The position numbers and the translations under genes were made by a program. From Symmachiella dynata (GTDB lineage Bacteria; Planctomycetota; Planctomycetia; Planctomycetales; Planctomycetaceae), in assembly GCF_007747995.1 (NCBI RefSeq), contig NZ_CP036276.1:3401001-3465000 (forward strand): DNA of 64,000 nt, given 5' to 3'. The notes under the pieces were generated by a model. That model saw only the letters and a list, made by a program, of their open reading frames with translations, was not told where the DNA came from and searched no databases. Position 1 is the first letter of the stretch. Each line of letters opens with the position of its first letter. Positions 37,309 to 46,024 of this stretch are shown here, one piece after another.

Positions 37309-37650
37309 TCAGGAAACGCCATTCGAAAATGCCCCAATCGTGAAGTTCAACATCCTGAAGACGGGCACCACTACCGTGACGTAGCAAACGATCTTCAATA
37401 CCTGAGTGGGTGAGTCGGCCAGAACAGGAGGAGATAGAAGGATCACCGATAGTGTAAGGGACATTGTCGCGAGTGCCAATCGTCCCGGGAGCCAATCATA
37501 AAGTAAGATGCGTCGACGGAAGTCTGGAGAAAGAGTCTCGCTGTTTGCTTTTCCCAGTACGATCCGATCCTTCGCGTCAATCAGCAACTTCATCCCAGAG
37601 AAGACCACGTTTCTGCCTGCCAAAAATGCGCCGAGCAACACCAGCACCAA
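37309..37650 (-). CDS. Small membrane protein, unknown function (possibly truncated)
   Basis: 113 residues from a TTG; two or three hydrophobic segments (VLVLLGAFLAGRNVVF, LALATMSLTLSVILLS, VCYVTVVVPVFRML). No good start or ribosome-binding site is visible: an ATG-ATG just upstream is in a different frame and stops at once, so the 5' end may be damaged. The next methionine (codon 20) would remove the first membrane segment. Not recognised. Confidence 0.45.
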   Translation of the reverse strand: MVLVLLGAFLAGRNVVFSGMKLLIDAKDRIVLGKANSETLSPDFRRRILLYDWLPGRLALATMSLTLSVILLSPPVLADSPTQVLKIVCYVTVVVPVFRMLNFTIGAFSNGVS

Positions 37651-37739
37651 CTGAACGTTAGTCTTTTTTAAGGTTCCATCATGTAGCTAACGAACTCGAT
37701 CACCTCGCGGGCGGACCGACACGAGCGATCGTTGAATGA

Positions 37740-38324
37740 TCACAAAAATTCAAGCGAAATCTGTTTTGTTGTCAGGTCTGAACGTGCGACTGTGAGCCTG
37801 ACCTGAAAAACCTCTGGAACCTTTGGCATGGCGTAGGGTTCCGGCACATAATAGCGCACGATCCGGGCTTGCCCCGGATTAATCACTATGCGTTCCTCCA
37901 TAAACATGTCTGGGCCAGTCGCGGCTAGTTGCCATCCATCGGATTTGGTATGGACATGACATTCAATTACGCATCCAGATTTTGGGCCTGAGTTGACAGC
38001 CAGTACGTAAAAAAACGTAGTGTCGTACTGCCTTGCTCGAGGTGGAATGCCTTCATGCCGGGTGCCCCAGCCTTCACCAACACGGAGAATACGCGCGTTG
38101 ATAACGGCATCGTTCGGTTGGAATGCATTGACAATGATCGGAACTGCGACCGTCGAAACAGACACAAGCGCAACAAGTAACGAAAGAACAACACTGCTGA
38201 GCGTTAGGTGTCTCCGCCAGTCGAGCCACGTGTCGCAGTGAGTGCATTTCTTGGCGCTCGAGTGTATTAGCTCGCCACAAACCGTGCAAGGTACACGTTC
38301 GGAGCGGTCATCCTCAGATTTCAT
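37740..38324 (-). CDS. Zinc-ribbon membrane protein, unknown function
   Basis: 194 residues. An N-terminal ribbon has two CxxC pairs (CTVCGELIHSSAKKCTHC) and is presumably cytoplasmic. One membrane helix lies at ~42-68 (VVLSLLVALVSVSTVAVPII). An extracytoplasmic beta-rich domain of ~120 residues follows (FFYVLAVNSGPKSGCVIECH, ...RIVRYYVPEPYAMP). Not recognised; the layout resembles small sensors or effectors in accessory islands. Faces the IS5 insertion. Confidence 0.62.
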   Translation of the reverse strand: MKSEDDRSERVPCTVCGELIHSSAKKCTHCDTWLDWRRHLTLSSVVLSLLVALVSVSTVAVPIIVNAFQPNDAVINARILRVGEGWGTRHEGIPPRARQYDTTFFYVLAVNSGPKSGCVIECHVHTKSDGWQLAATGPDMFMEERIVINPGQARIVRYYVPEPYAMPKVPEVFQVRLTVARSDLTTKQISLEFL

Positions 38325-38538
38325 AGCAATGCCCTCGGCGTTGAAATGGCCTTCGTCCCATCTGCATAATTAAGTATTTATACGGTTCCAGATAATCCCA
38401 AAGAGGATTCCCTCAAAAACTACGGTGTGGATGTACTCGTGTGTATAGTTTACCCTTGAGCGACTTTTGGGCCATCGTTAGTTTCATTGCACCGATAATG
38501 ACTCCAAATGTCAACTGGCGTAATCCGTTGGAAGCGGG

Positions 38539-38566
38539 TTGAGGCGGCACTCAAACCTATCTCTTA
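38539..38566 (+). pseudogene. 5' part of a small zinc-finger gene split by the IS5 element
   Basis: Joining the sequence across the IS (with one TTA removed) gives an open frame from a TTG at 38539 (GGAAGCGGG in front): LRRHSNLSLKKNGFCELCGR. The intact gene would encode ~50 residues. The start codon is inferred, as an in-frame stop lies a few codons upstream. Confidence 0.45.
38564..38566. repeat. Left 3-bp target duplication (TTA)
   Basis: TTA borders both IS ends (here and 39469-39471), as expected for an IS5-family insertion. Confidence 0.7.
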
Positions 38567-39468
38567 GAGCGTGTTTTCAAATTGACTGAAACATTGAAAA
38601 AAGGTACCGCTCCCGTTTTGGGAAACAACCAAGGAGGGAGCGGTACCCATGACAACGAGTCGCGCGAAGTATGACACGGATCTCACCGACGAACAATGGC
38701 AAATCATTCGAAAGCAATTCCCCGCAGCCAGCAATCGCGGACGGCCGCAAACCATCTGTCGGCGGGAAATCATCAATGCGATTCTGTACATCAATCGCAC
38801 TGGCGGCGCGTGGCGTTTGTTGCCGCACGACTTTCCGAAATGGCGCACGGTTTACATCCTGTTTTGGCGATGGCGAAATGACGGAACCTGGGAACGGATT
38901 CACGATGCGTTGCGAAAACAAGTCCGCAAAGCTGCCGGCAAAAAGCCTACGCCGACGGCTGCGGTCATCGATAGCCAAACGGTCAAGACGACCGACGTCG
39001 GTGGTGAAAACCGCGGTTATGATGCAGGGAAAAAGATCTCCGGCCGCAAGCGTCACATTGTGGTCGACACGTTAGGCATGGTGCTGGCGGTCGTCGTGCA
39101 CGCTGCCGATGAGCAGGATCAGCACGGCGGTTTATTGGTGCTGTATCGCGTGTGGGAAAAAATGAAAGGGATCAAAGTCGTCTTCGCCGATTCGGCATAT
39201 CGCCGCAACGGCGTTCCGGATTGGGTGAAGTTAACGCTGGGTTGGACGGTGCAAACCGTGCTGCGTCCGGTGGGCGTGAAAGGGTTTGTGGTGTTACCCA
39301 AGCGCTGGATCGTGGAGCGGACGTTTGCCTGGTTGGGAAAGTGCCGACGGTTAAGTAAGGATTATGAACGGACGGTCGAGTCAAGCGAAGCAATGGTGCA
39401 CATCAGCATGCTGCAACTGATGTCACGGCGGTTGGTGGAGGCGAGGATTGGATTTTGAAAACACGCTC
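38567..39468 (+). mobile_element. IS5-family insertion sequence, complete, 902 bp
   Basis: Perfect 15-bp terminal inverted repeats GAGCGTGTTTTCAAA at 38567-38581 and, inverted, at 39454-39468. One transposase gene fills it. Flanked by direct TTA. Intact ends, intact transposase and a matching target duplication imply a recent and possibly active copy. Confidence 0.92.
38649..39458 (+). CDS. IS5-family transposase
   Basis: 269 residues, full length. DUF4096 N-terminal domain (LTDEQWQIIRKQFPA, GGAWRLLPHDFPKWRTVY). DDE residues sit in AVIDSQTVKT (first Asp), VVFADSAYRR (second Asp) and WIVERTFAWLGKCRRLSKDY (Glu within the Y-R-E-K-like signature). AGGAGCGGTACCC lies before the ATG. The frame runs right into the right inverted repeat, as is normal for short IS5 elements. 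It is the only complete transposase in the window. Confidence 0.95.
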   Translation: MTTSRAKYDTDLTDEQWQIIRKQFPAASNRGRPQTICRREIINAILYINRTGGAWRLLPHDFPKWRTVYILFWRWRNDGTWERIHDALRKQVRKAAGKKPTPTAAVIDSQTVKTTDVGGENRGYDAGKKISGRKRHIVVDTLGMVLAVVVHAADEQDQHGGLLVLYRVWEKMKGIKVVFADSAYRRNGVPDWVKLTLGWTVQTVLRPVGVKGFVVLPKRWIVERTFAWLGKCRRLSKDYERTVESSEAMVHISMLQLMSRRLVEARIGF

Positions 39469-39471
39469 TTA
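39469..39471. repeat. Right 3-bp target duplication (TTA)
   Basis: Pairs with 38564-38566. Confidence 0.7.
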
Positions 39472-39602
39472 AAAAAAACGGATTCTGCGAGCTTTGCGGG
39501 CGGCGTCTAAAAAGCAAGCGGTTAATCGATCGAGGTTATGGGCCGACTTGCTATAGGCGTTGCCAAGCCGAATTGAAAAAGGCAGGGGTTGACGAGGAGT
39601 AA
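39472..39602 (+). pseudogene. 3' part of DUF6011-like small zinc-finger protein
   Basis: Frame KKNGFCELCGRRLKSKRL, then DRGYGPTCYRRCQAELK, stop at 39600-39602. CxxCGRxL...RGxGPxCY is the pattern of DUF6011-type phage zinc fingers. The IS5 insertion removed its start, so the gene is broken. The terminator at 39692 follows on the same strand, and phage-type genes come next, so it was part of the same phage-derived unit. Confidence 0.6.
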
Positions 39603-39691
39603 AACGCAATAAAGAATGCCCGCGTCTAGGGCTGGTGAACGGTGGTTGATATTTCGCCTCGTCGGCCCTAGACCTCCGACAGTCGGTTTCT

Positions 39692-39729
39692 AAAAGCCCC
39701 ACCTGGCGAAAGCTGGGTGGGGCTTTTTT
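39692..39729 (+). terminator. Rho-independent terminator
   Basis: Perfect 12-bp arms AAAAGCCCCACC / GGTGGGGCTTTT around a 12-base loop, ending in a run of six T. It closes the disrupted zinc-finger gene's transcript before the holin-like gene. Confidence 0.85.
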
Positions 39730-39747
39730 CGTTTTCAAGGGGGACAA

Positions 39748-39996
39748 ATGGACTTCCTGGATTTGGCCAAGGTCGTTTCACAGTTGGGAGTGATGCCGGT
39801 CCTTGTGCTCTATTTCGTTTATCACAGCATGCGCCGCGAAAAGCAGTTGGCGCAGCGGATTGCTGAGGTCGAGTCGTTCAACAATTCCGAGTTGATGGAA
39901 TTGATTACTGATATGAAATTGGCCCTCGCCGATTCGGCGCGGGCGATCGAAGCGAACACGGAGGTCATGCGACGGTTAGGGCACCAGTCTGAATGA
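39748..39996 (+). CDS. Holin-like small membrane protein (phage-type)
   Basis: 82 residues. One N-terminal membrane helix (VVSQLGVMPVLVLYFVYH) is followed by a charged amphipathic helix (REKQLAQRIAEVESFNNSEL) and a helical tail. This layout matches BhlA/UviB-like and XhlA-like holin-associated proteins. AAGGGGGAC lies before the ATG. It is the first gene after a terminator and is followed by two tiny frames and a protease-like gene. Homology is too short to be sure of a lysis role. Confidence 0.6.
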   Translation: MDFLDLAKVVSQLGVMPVLVLYFVYHSMRREKQLAQRIAEVESFNNSELMELITDMKLALADSARAIEANTEVMRRLGHQSE

Positions 39997-40009
39997 TGAG
40001 GGCAAGGCC

Positions 40010-40087
40010 TTGACGGAATTTGGATGGTTGCTGGTCGGTTTTATTTCAGGCTGGGTGACCGGACGGTACTTCATACCGAAGGCGTGA
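40010..40087 (+). CDS. Tiny membrane peptide (25 aa), tentative
   Basis: TTG start with GAGGG in front; encodes TEFGWLLVGFISGWVTGRYF then IPKA. It is a single membrane helix with a GxxxG-like pattern, typical of small phage membrane proteins. Follows the holin-like gene by 13 bases. Too short for family assignment. Confidence 0.4.
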   Translation: MTEFGWLLVGFISGWVTGRYFIPKA

Positions 40088-40089
40088 AA

Positions 40090-40167
40090 ATGAATCACTT
40101 GCACACGACGGCTGTCGTTTTCGAAGCCGCGCTGACGATCGGGAGAATGATTCAATGGCTGATTTGA
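40090..40167 (+). CDS. Tiny reading frame (25 aa), tentative
   Basis: ATG at 40090, two bases after the previous stop; reads NHLHTTAVVFEAALTIGRMI and ends overlapping the next gene's start by 13 bases. The tight packing is phage-like, but there is little other support. Confidence 0.25.
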   Translation: MNHLHTTAVVFEAALTIGRMIQWLI

Positions 40168-40685
40168 ACGTGAGCGATTTGGCGGATGAGGTGGCTCGAC
40201 TCCGATCCAACAGAGATCGTTACCGTCCGAAGTACGAAAGTGCCTGCACAGAACGCGATCGATTACGGAGTGTCAATGCCGCCATGTCGCGGCGGATTCA
40301 CCAAGAGCATCGCCGGTTTGAGATTGCGGGTGTGGTGGCCGTCGACATGGCGACCGCTGTCGGCTTTCTTTGGATCAGTGCTCGTATTGAAAAACCGCAG
40401 TTCGTGCCTGTGGGAAACCAAGGGGTCGTCGCGCCGTACGGTTCACCAGCTGATCCCCAAGAAACTCCCCATCACATCCTGGCAAGTGTGCGGCTTGCCT
40501 GGGGTGGTGGTTCCGCGACAGTCATTTCCAAAGGTGAGCGGGCCAGTGCAGGTATATCTTGTTGGCATTGCTTCTCGAATCAACGTCCGGGGTATCGTTT
40601 CAAAGTGCAGTTCCCTTACGGTGGCGAGTCCGATTGCGTGTTGATCGCGAATGACCGTGAGAGAGACCTGTCGGCGGAGTATTGA
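40155..40685 (+). pseudogene. Coiled-coil - TM - trypsin-like protease fragment, C-terminally truncated
   Basis: 176 residues. Residues ~5-52 are coiled coil (LADEVARLRSNRDRYR), ~55-75 a membrane helix, and ~105-176 the start of a trypsin-like domain. GGGSATVISKGERASAGISC is followed by WHCF, the His position of the triad; DRERDL near the end would be the Asp region. The protein stops right there, so the Ser half is missing. The next ~440 bases hold no continuation I can read, so I consider it truncated. Its position after holin-like genes fits a phage moron or lysis-region gene. Confidence 0.5.
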
Positions 40686-41055
40686 AGCATTACGAAACGT
40701 GAGCAGCTTGATACCAGATCACATAATTCGATGCCACGATAATCTTTCACACCAGCCCCCCTCAACGTCAGAAATAACAAATTGGTAATCGAATAGTTCT
40801 CACGCCACGAACGACCCGGCAAATTTCGTCGGTGGTACGAACGTGCTCCGTGAGTATACCATCGCCCACGTCCACGCGACTGCGCTCGACGTACGCGTCC
40901 GGCCATGAATACGTCCGCTTCGTGAATTCCGCTGTATCTGCAAAGCCAAGACAAACAACTAACCAACCGTTACCCTCATACCACCTTGGTCATAAACGGG
41001 GGCATTCCTATGTGGGCACATCGATTTCATCCATCCATATCCGGTTACGTATTTC
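40686..41055. other. Intergenic, no gene seen
   Basis: No convincing frame on either strand and no sign of the missing protease half. Probably degraded DNA. Confidence 0.4.
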
Positions 41056-41096
41056 AAAAAAAACCACGCTCCGCCACAAAGGCTGAACGTGGTTTT
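41056..41096 (-). terminator. Rho-independent terminator for the secreted-protein gene
   Basis: Read on the minus strand: GAAAACCACG...CGTGG followed by eight T. Arms AAAACCACG (41060-41068) and CGTGGTTTT (41088-41096). It lies just after the stop of the gene at 41129-41632. Confidence 0.8.
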
Positions 41097-41128
41097 CGAT
41101 TCCAATATCGTTGTTTGTATTGTGTTGG

Positions 41129-41632
41129 TTAGTTCGACGGATTAGGTCGCAGAGGATTTCCTCCGTTGAGGAGATAGCTCTCGGCCCAATCTTGTTTCCT
41201 GCGATCGTTTCCGGTTTCAATAGTCTGCAGCCAAGAAACCGTGACAACTAGAGGTCCGTTTGTAGCGAGTTTTAAATGACTTGGATATTGGTCGCCTGGA
41301 GTCCATTTGATCGTCAAAGTCCGAGTTGAATTATCCTTAATGACAAATATGTTGTGCGGTGTGGGCTCTGGACTCAGCCAATCTGTTCGGTTAACGCCTT
41401 GATTGTCGAATAGTAGATAGTGCGAGACGGTTATATCTTGGGAAGACGTGTTGGTTAGAGAAACAGTTATAGTGCTATTTGTCGGATTTACGGCCGCCGC
41501 CAATGGCATTGTAATTAGGGGAAGTCTTTTTTTATTCGCAGCCTTACGGTTTTGATGAGCATTAGCCGTTACAAGCAAGCCCACTGTGCTCAAAAAGAAT
41601 GCAAGTGCCAAGATAAGTTTACTGCTTCGCAT
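41129..41632 (-). CDS. Small secreted protein, unknown function
   Basis: 167 residues. Signal peptide (SSKLILALAFFLSTVGLLVT, cut near ANA). The mature part is beta-rich with a central Ig-like pattern (ITVSLTNTSSQDITVSHYLL, TLTIKWTPGDQYP). AGGAGC lies before the ATG, and a strong terminator follows its stop, so it is a single-gene unit. No family recognised. Confidence 0.68.
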   Translation of the reverse strand: MRSSKLILALAFFLSTVGLLVTANAHQNRKAANKKRLPLITMPLAAAVNPTNSTITVSLTNTSSQDITVSHYLLFDNQGVNRTDWLSPEPTPHNIFVIKDNSTRTLTIKWTPGDQYPSHLKLATNGPLVVTVSWLQTIETGNDRRKQDWAESYLLNGGNPLRPNPSN

Positions 41633-42145
41633 CGAGTAGCTCCTTTAAGATGTTTTAGAACCCACTTCAAAATCTCTGTAGTATGTTGAATAAACACGCA
41701 AGTTGGGCAAGCCTTGGGAGAAGCGCGCTTGGTCTTGTTGCAAGTTTCCTGAAACTTATAGCTTGGCGAGTGAGCGAACGACGTAGGGCTTTTCCTGTTG
41801 GTACCATACGCAGCCTTTACCTTACCTGTGTTCGGGCAGAGCAAAATACAAGAATTCCAATGTTTTCATTTTTATGCCAACCGTGGATTAGTGCTGCTAG
41901 ACAAAGCGGAATGGAACTTCGGCAACAAGACTTGAAGATGACAGAGCGATGAATATCGTAAGGTAGGAACGCATCCCGGATGGTCCCAATCACACTGGTA
42001 AACCGCTACAGAAAGACTGTGATAGAAGGTGTTATCACCCAGGTTTTATGCCCAGCTATCCACACGGCTTGATGGATTCCGCTAACCCTAATGTCGCCAA
42101 CTAGAGTCATGCTGAATTCACGATTCGTGCTCGGCTTGCCACCAG
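41633..42145. other. Intergenic, no gene seen
   Basis: About 510 bases. Short frames exist on both strands, but none has a start site or composition that convinces me. Confidence 0.4.
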
Positions 42146-45052
42146 CTAACCGGAACCCTTCTTACCCCGATGCAGTTTTCTCTTTAGCTTTAAGATGTTA
42201 GGTGCCGTTTTGAGGGCGGGAAGATTGGACTGCACCGGCGACCATTGCGAGGGAGTTGCGTCGAACATGACTGGTGTGAGCGGTGTTTTCGCGACCTCAG
42301 TCTCTCCATCAGGTGCGAGGAGATCGGCCAGCTGCTTGTTCCGTTGCCAATTTTCCCATGCTTTACGCAGGTCTTGTTTTTGTTGCGAATTGAGTTTCCA
42401 GGATAACGGCGGGTGGACATTATTTCCTTCACGTTCTACGCGGAAATCAACCAATATATGATCAAAACGGAGTCCGCGACCTAGCTCTACGGCCATATTT
42501 CCCTCGGCGTTTCCATCGGCACTGGCCAGTTCGTATTGCTGAGTAGTCGGGTTTTGACGGACATTCATTTTGACGGCCTGCCAATCAACTGCCTCATGCA
42601 TGCCGTTGTGGGCTTTCAATTCTGATTTCAAACCCAAGATTTCTTCTTGGAAACTCTCACGGAGTGCGAATAGATTCCCAAAGATGTCGACCTCGAGATC
42701 GCCCCGTTCCAGTTGCGTCACGGTCCGGCCACGATAAAGTCCAAGTGCCGGACCGGCCATGCTTTGCAGGTACGGTGGATCTTTTTGAATGGCAGACGCC
42801 ATCAACGGATCGAGTTCGGCCTCCTTGACCTGCTCGGGAGCTGGAAACGGCGCGATTCTCAACAGCAGGACTTGATCGAAGGGGCACGTATCCCGGTGGC
42901 CATCGTAATACAAATCAAGTTGACGGATGAGCTCTAGCGCCGTAAGCAGTCCCTCATTGTCAGTGTATCCGCCGTCAGCCAAGTGGCAGTTCGTCAACAA
43001 GTGTTGCGAATAGTGGTAGGCCGTCTCCAACGCTGCATGGTCATATGAGTTCGCAATGCAAGTTGGCGAAACGTACGGGAAAGACGCCGATATCCTAGCG
43101 GCAGTCGAGAGTTTCATTTGCATACCTAACGCCCCGGCGAATTCCGTATACGCTAGCGGCAGGCGGTCGACGTCGGGCCCACGCAGTTGAAAGGGCGCCA
43201 TCCAGATGCGCTGTCCGGTAGTTGTGCTGAATGCATTGAAAACCACTGCAGGGAGTTCTCCCGCCTTCACTCGAAATGCTAGGTGCCCCAATCGCCAATC
43301 AGCTCGCTGCCAGTCGGTGACAAAGTGCGGTTCACCTTTCTCACTAAAGCGGCGGAGATTCATACGATCGGCCCAAACCTGCTCTTGGACCCAGCCGCGG
43401 TCGTAGGTAGGATCACGCACGATGCCGAAATTCCGCCATGTATCTGGAAACAATAGCCCCCAGCCAACCGCTTCCAAGCTCGAACGCGTCGATTGGTCGA
43501 TTGCATCACCTAATAGGAGCCGGCGAAACTGCTCGTCATCCTCCTTGAAGGAATCCATCAATTCGGGATATCTCGTTAAAAACTGCAATGCACCAACGCT
43601 TCCCCCCGAAACGGCGCTTACTACTCCAATTCCGCCGACTAGTTCATGAAGTTCCGGGTGTTCCGCAAGCCCGCTGAGCACCGTCGTCGTCCAGCCGGAC
43701 GCCTGAATACCGCCTCCAGCGGCTGTCACCACCACAAACGTTCGATTAGGCACTTCACCGGGCCTAGCAAGTTTCTTTTGGCGAGTGGCCCACCCTTCAA
43801 TCACTTCCTCAAGTGTAATGGGAACCGCGAGAAAATGGTCGCTCACCTCGACATCGACATCCTCATCGAAGCCATCAGCCGCCTTCTGATTTTCGACATA
43901 GATTGGCGCAGGTGCGACTGGATAGGTATGGTCGATGAAAAAGCTTGGAAAGAGCCAATCGATCATTGTGGCAGCGAAAAAAACGACAGCGACGAACCAA
44001 CTAGTGGGAATCCGAAACCGGTCGAGATAAAACGCCATTCCCGGAACAATACCTATGAACACCATCAGCAAGCCGACCAAGTAAAACAGCGTGCCAAAGG
44101 GGCCATAGTCACTGGGAATCCAGCCAATGTTTCGCATGGCCCATTGTCCGAAAGTTAGGACAAGCAGTTGGATTATCAGCAGTATCAGCGTGAACAAAAT
44201 CAGCGGCCCGTGACCAACCGTCTGTAAACGTAGCTTGACAGGTTCAACTTCTTCTTGCCGCTTCACCCAAACAGTCGTTTCGGCAACATAGCCATCGTTC
44301 AATCGCATCTTTGTCAAAATTTCAGCGATCCAACGCCCCATGCGTAACGAAACGCCGGAGAGCGGGTTTGCTTTAGCAGCCGTCTCGTCTTTACTTGCCA
44401 GCCTTGCCGAGCCTTCCGGACGACGCCAATATCGATTGAAGTCAAACGGAAAAAACCGCGGGTCGTGCACGTTGGCTGTGACCAGTTTTCGGTTCATGAA
44501 TGCCACGAAATACAATAATTGCAACGCGACAAGGAAGCCGATCAACATGGCCGCAACGAATGCGAACGGATTTGCCATGTCGGCCGCTTTGGTTTCACTC
44601 CAAGTAAACGCCAAACTTGAGAAAGGGATGGGCAATCCAACCAAGAGCCAGCTAAATCGGCGGATACTCCAGATCCACCCGGTGGTATTTTCCGCAAAAC
44701 GTTTCATGCTGGGGTCATTGAACCGAGCCGCAGCATTGTAGAGGGTCGTACGAAACGTCATGATCACCATCGCTGCTGCCAGGAATGAGATCCACGTCAA
44801 GGTCGCCATGCGTGCCGGCGTGCTTTGAATGTATACGGCTGTAATAGTCGGGGTGGGTAGGACCCAAGGAAGCACCCCGAGGCAGATGAGGACAATTCCT
44901 GCAGCCAGACTGAACCGTGTATAGAACAGCAACCTCAGAAACGCCAATCCGACTCTGCGGGTTTCCTCATCGCCACTGGGAGGTGGAGGAGTGGACGCAG
45001 CCGGAGGTTGCTCAGACGTATTCTCGCGAATGGGATCGACCATTTTACGCAC
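42146..45052 (-). CDS. Multi-TM patatin-like phospholipase
   Basis: 968 residues. The N-terminal ~385 residues hold about eight membrane helices (FSLAAGIVLICLGVLPWVLP, LILFTLILLIIQLLVL, TLFYLVGLLMVFIGIVPG and others) in two blocks separated by a soluble loop. The patatin domain follows at ~425-760: TAAGGGIQASGW (~444, oxyanion Gly-rich loop), SAVSGGSVGAL (~482, nucleophile in GxSGG) and LADGGYTDNEG (~692, catalytic Asp). The C-terminus (~880-968) is basic and helical. Patatins are serine acyl hydrolases acting on lipids. The membrane block makes it an integral lipase; in some defence systems patatins are membrane-degrading effectors, but no sensor partner is evident here. Confidence 0.88.
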   Translation of the reverse strand: MRKMVDPIRENTSEQPPAASTPPPPSGDEETRRVGLAFLRLLFYTRFSLAAGIVLICLGVLPWVLPTPTITAVYIQSTPARMATLTWISFLAAAMVIMTFRTTLYNAAARFNDPSMKRFAENTTGWIWSIRRFSWLLVGLPIPFSSLAFTWSETKAADMANPFAFVAAMLIGFLVALQLLYFVAFMNRKLVTANVHDPRFFPFDFNRYWRRPEGSARLASKDETAAKANPLSGVSLRMGRWIAEILTKMRLNDGYVAETTVWVKRQEEVEPVKLRLQTVGHGPLILFTLILLIIQLLVLTFGQWAMRNIGWIPSDYGPFGTLFYLVGLLMVFIGIVPGMAFYLDRFRIPTSWFVAVVFFAATMIDWLFPSFFIDHTYPVAPAPIYVENQKAADGFDEDVDVEVSDHFLAVPITLEEVIEGWATRQKKLARPGEVPNRTFVVVTAAGGGIQASGWTTTVLSGLAEHPELHELVGGIGVVSAVSGGSVGALQFLTRYPELMDSFKEDDEQFRRLLLGDAIDQSTRSSLEAVGWGLLFPDTWRNFGIVRDPTYDRGWVQEQVWADRMNLRRFSEKGEPHFVTDWQRADWRLGHLAFRVKAGELPAVVFNAFSTTTGQRIWMAPFQLRGPDVDRLPLAYTEFAGALGMQMKLSTAARISASFPYVSPTCIANSYDHAALETAYHYSQHLLTNCHLADGGYTDNEGLLTALELIRQLDLYYDGHRDTCPFDQVLLLRIAPFPAPEQVKEAELDPLMASAIQKDPPYLQSMAGPALGLYRGRTVTQLERGDLEVDIFGNLFALRESFQEEILGLKSELKAHNGMHEAVDWQAVKMNVRQNPTTQQYELASADGNAEGNMAVELGRGLRFDHILVDFRVEREGNNVHPPLSWKLNSQQKQDLRKAWENWQRNKQLADLLAPDGETEVAKTPLTPVMFDATPSQWSPVQSNLPALKTAPNILKLKRKLHRGKKGSG

Positions 45053-45109
45053 CTATTTTTGCACGCGGTGAAGAGCCATCATGGAAATTGTTGCTGAATT
45101 GTACTTGTC

Positions 45110-46024
45110 TCAATCATCGTCCGCTTTTACTCGAAACGAGATCAGTGCCATTTGGTGGTCAGACAGGTACTCATCATGAGCAACTGGCTCTGTCGCCTGC
45201 AGAATGTACTGTCGAGCAAAGACAAACTCAGGCTCGTCCGAAAGAAAAAACCTATCGAAAGGCGCGCCCCGGCCCGAGCCAATGAAAGTCGTGGCATCGA
45301 GGCTGTTAGTATCTCGGTACCCTGCATTACCGAAAATTTCCGCAGCGTCTTCGTCCGCAGCCAAAATGTTCGTGTCGCCACCGACGATGATGTCCTTGTC
45401 ATCACCAAAATGTGCTGATACGGCAGCCAATTGGCTAACGAGTGCATTGGCTTCTTTCTTGCGAGTCGCTCGTCCCTGGGCTGCGCTACCAAAATTCGAT
45501 TTCATGTGAACTGGAATGAAGACAACATCTGTCTTGCCCGGGGCGTAAGAGAGCTTCACGGCATGTGGTCGCCGATCCCAAATGCGGTTCGCGTTCGATC
45601 CTGTGATAGGAATTGGGAAGGCTGCTCCGTCGCGTATAATCTGTTTCGCGTTCCAGGCTACTCCGCAAAGCTGGGTAGAATCGTTGGGGTCGCGATTGGG
45701 AAATAGTTCATATTTCCAATCCACATCGTCCTCTTGACTTAAAATCGCAAACGCTGTGTCCAATGCGTCGTTGCGACGTGAATCGTCATAGGGCGTCGAC
45801 GTGTCATCAGTTACTGTCGTAGTTACGTCGATTTCCTGCAGTCCAATTACGTCCGCGCCCGAAAGATCGATATGCTCGGCGATGGCAATTGGCTGTTGCC
45901 CCGGTGATCGTGACCCTAGACGCTCGATATTGAACGTGCCAATGCGAAAGAAGTCAGCAGCGGAAAGCGAGCAAGGAAAACTTACAGCGAGAACCACAAC
46001 AGCAGATAAGAACTGACGCTTCAT
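45110..46024 (-). CDS. Secreted endonuclease/exonuclease/phosphatase family protein
   Basis: 304 residues from the ATG at 46024 (GGAG ten bases before it), which opens a signal peptide (QFLSAVVVLAVSFPCSLSAA). EEP fold motifs: FRIGTFNIERLG, DVIGLQEIDV (metal Glu), FIPVHMKSNFG, KDIIVGGDTNILA (Asp/Asn) and YLSDHQMALI (catalytic SDH). Members cut DNA, phosphodiesters or phospholipids; being exported, it may scavenge phosphate or degrade extracellular DNA. The frame remains open to 46318 but that part lacks a signal and coding character. It follows the patatin gene's promoter side by ~58 bases on the same strand. Confidence 0.9.
   Translation of the reverse strand: MKRQFLSAVVVLAVSFPCSLSAADFFRIGTFNIERLGSRSPGQQPIAIAEHIDLSGADVIGLQEIDVTTTVTDDTSTPYDDSRRNDALDTAFAILSQEDDVDWKYELFPNRDPNDSTQLCGVAWNAKQIIRDGAAFPIPITGSNANRIWDRRPHAVKLSYAPGKTDVVFIPVHMKSNFGSAAQGRATRKKEANALVSQLAAVSAHFGDDKDIIVGGDTNILAADEDAAEIFGNAGYRDTNSLDATTFIGSGRGAPFDRFFLSDEPEFVFARQYILQATEPVAHDEYLSDHQMALISFRVKADDD

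Noticed and set aside
37309-37650. Holin or toxin identity for the small TM protein
   Set aside because: Only hydrophobicity supports it; no start site or family motif, so it is left as unknown.
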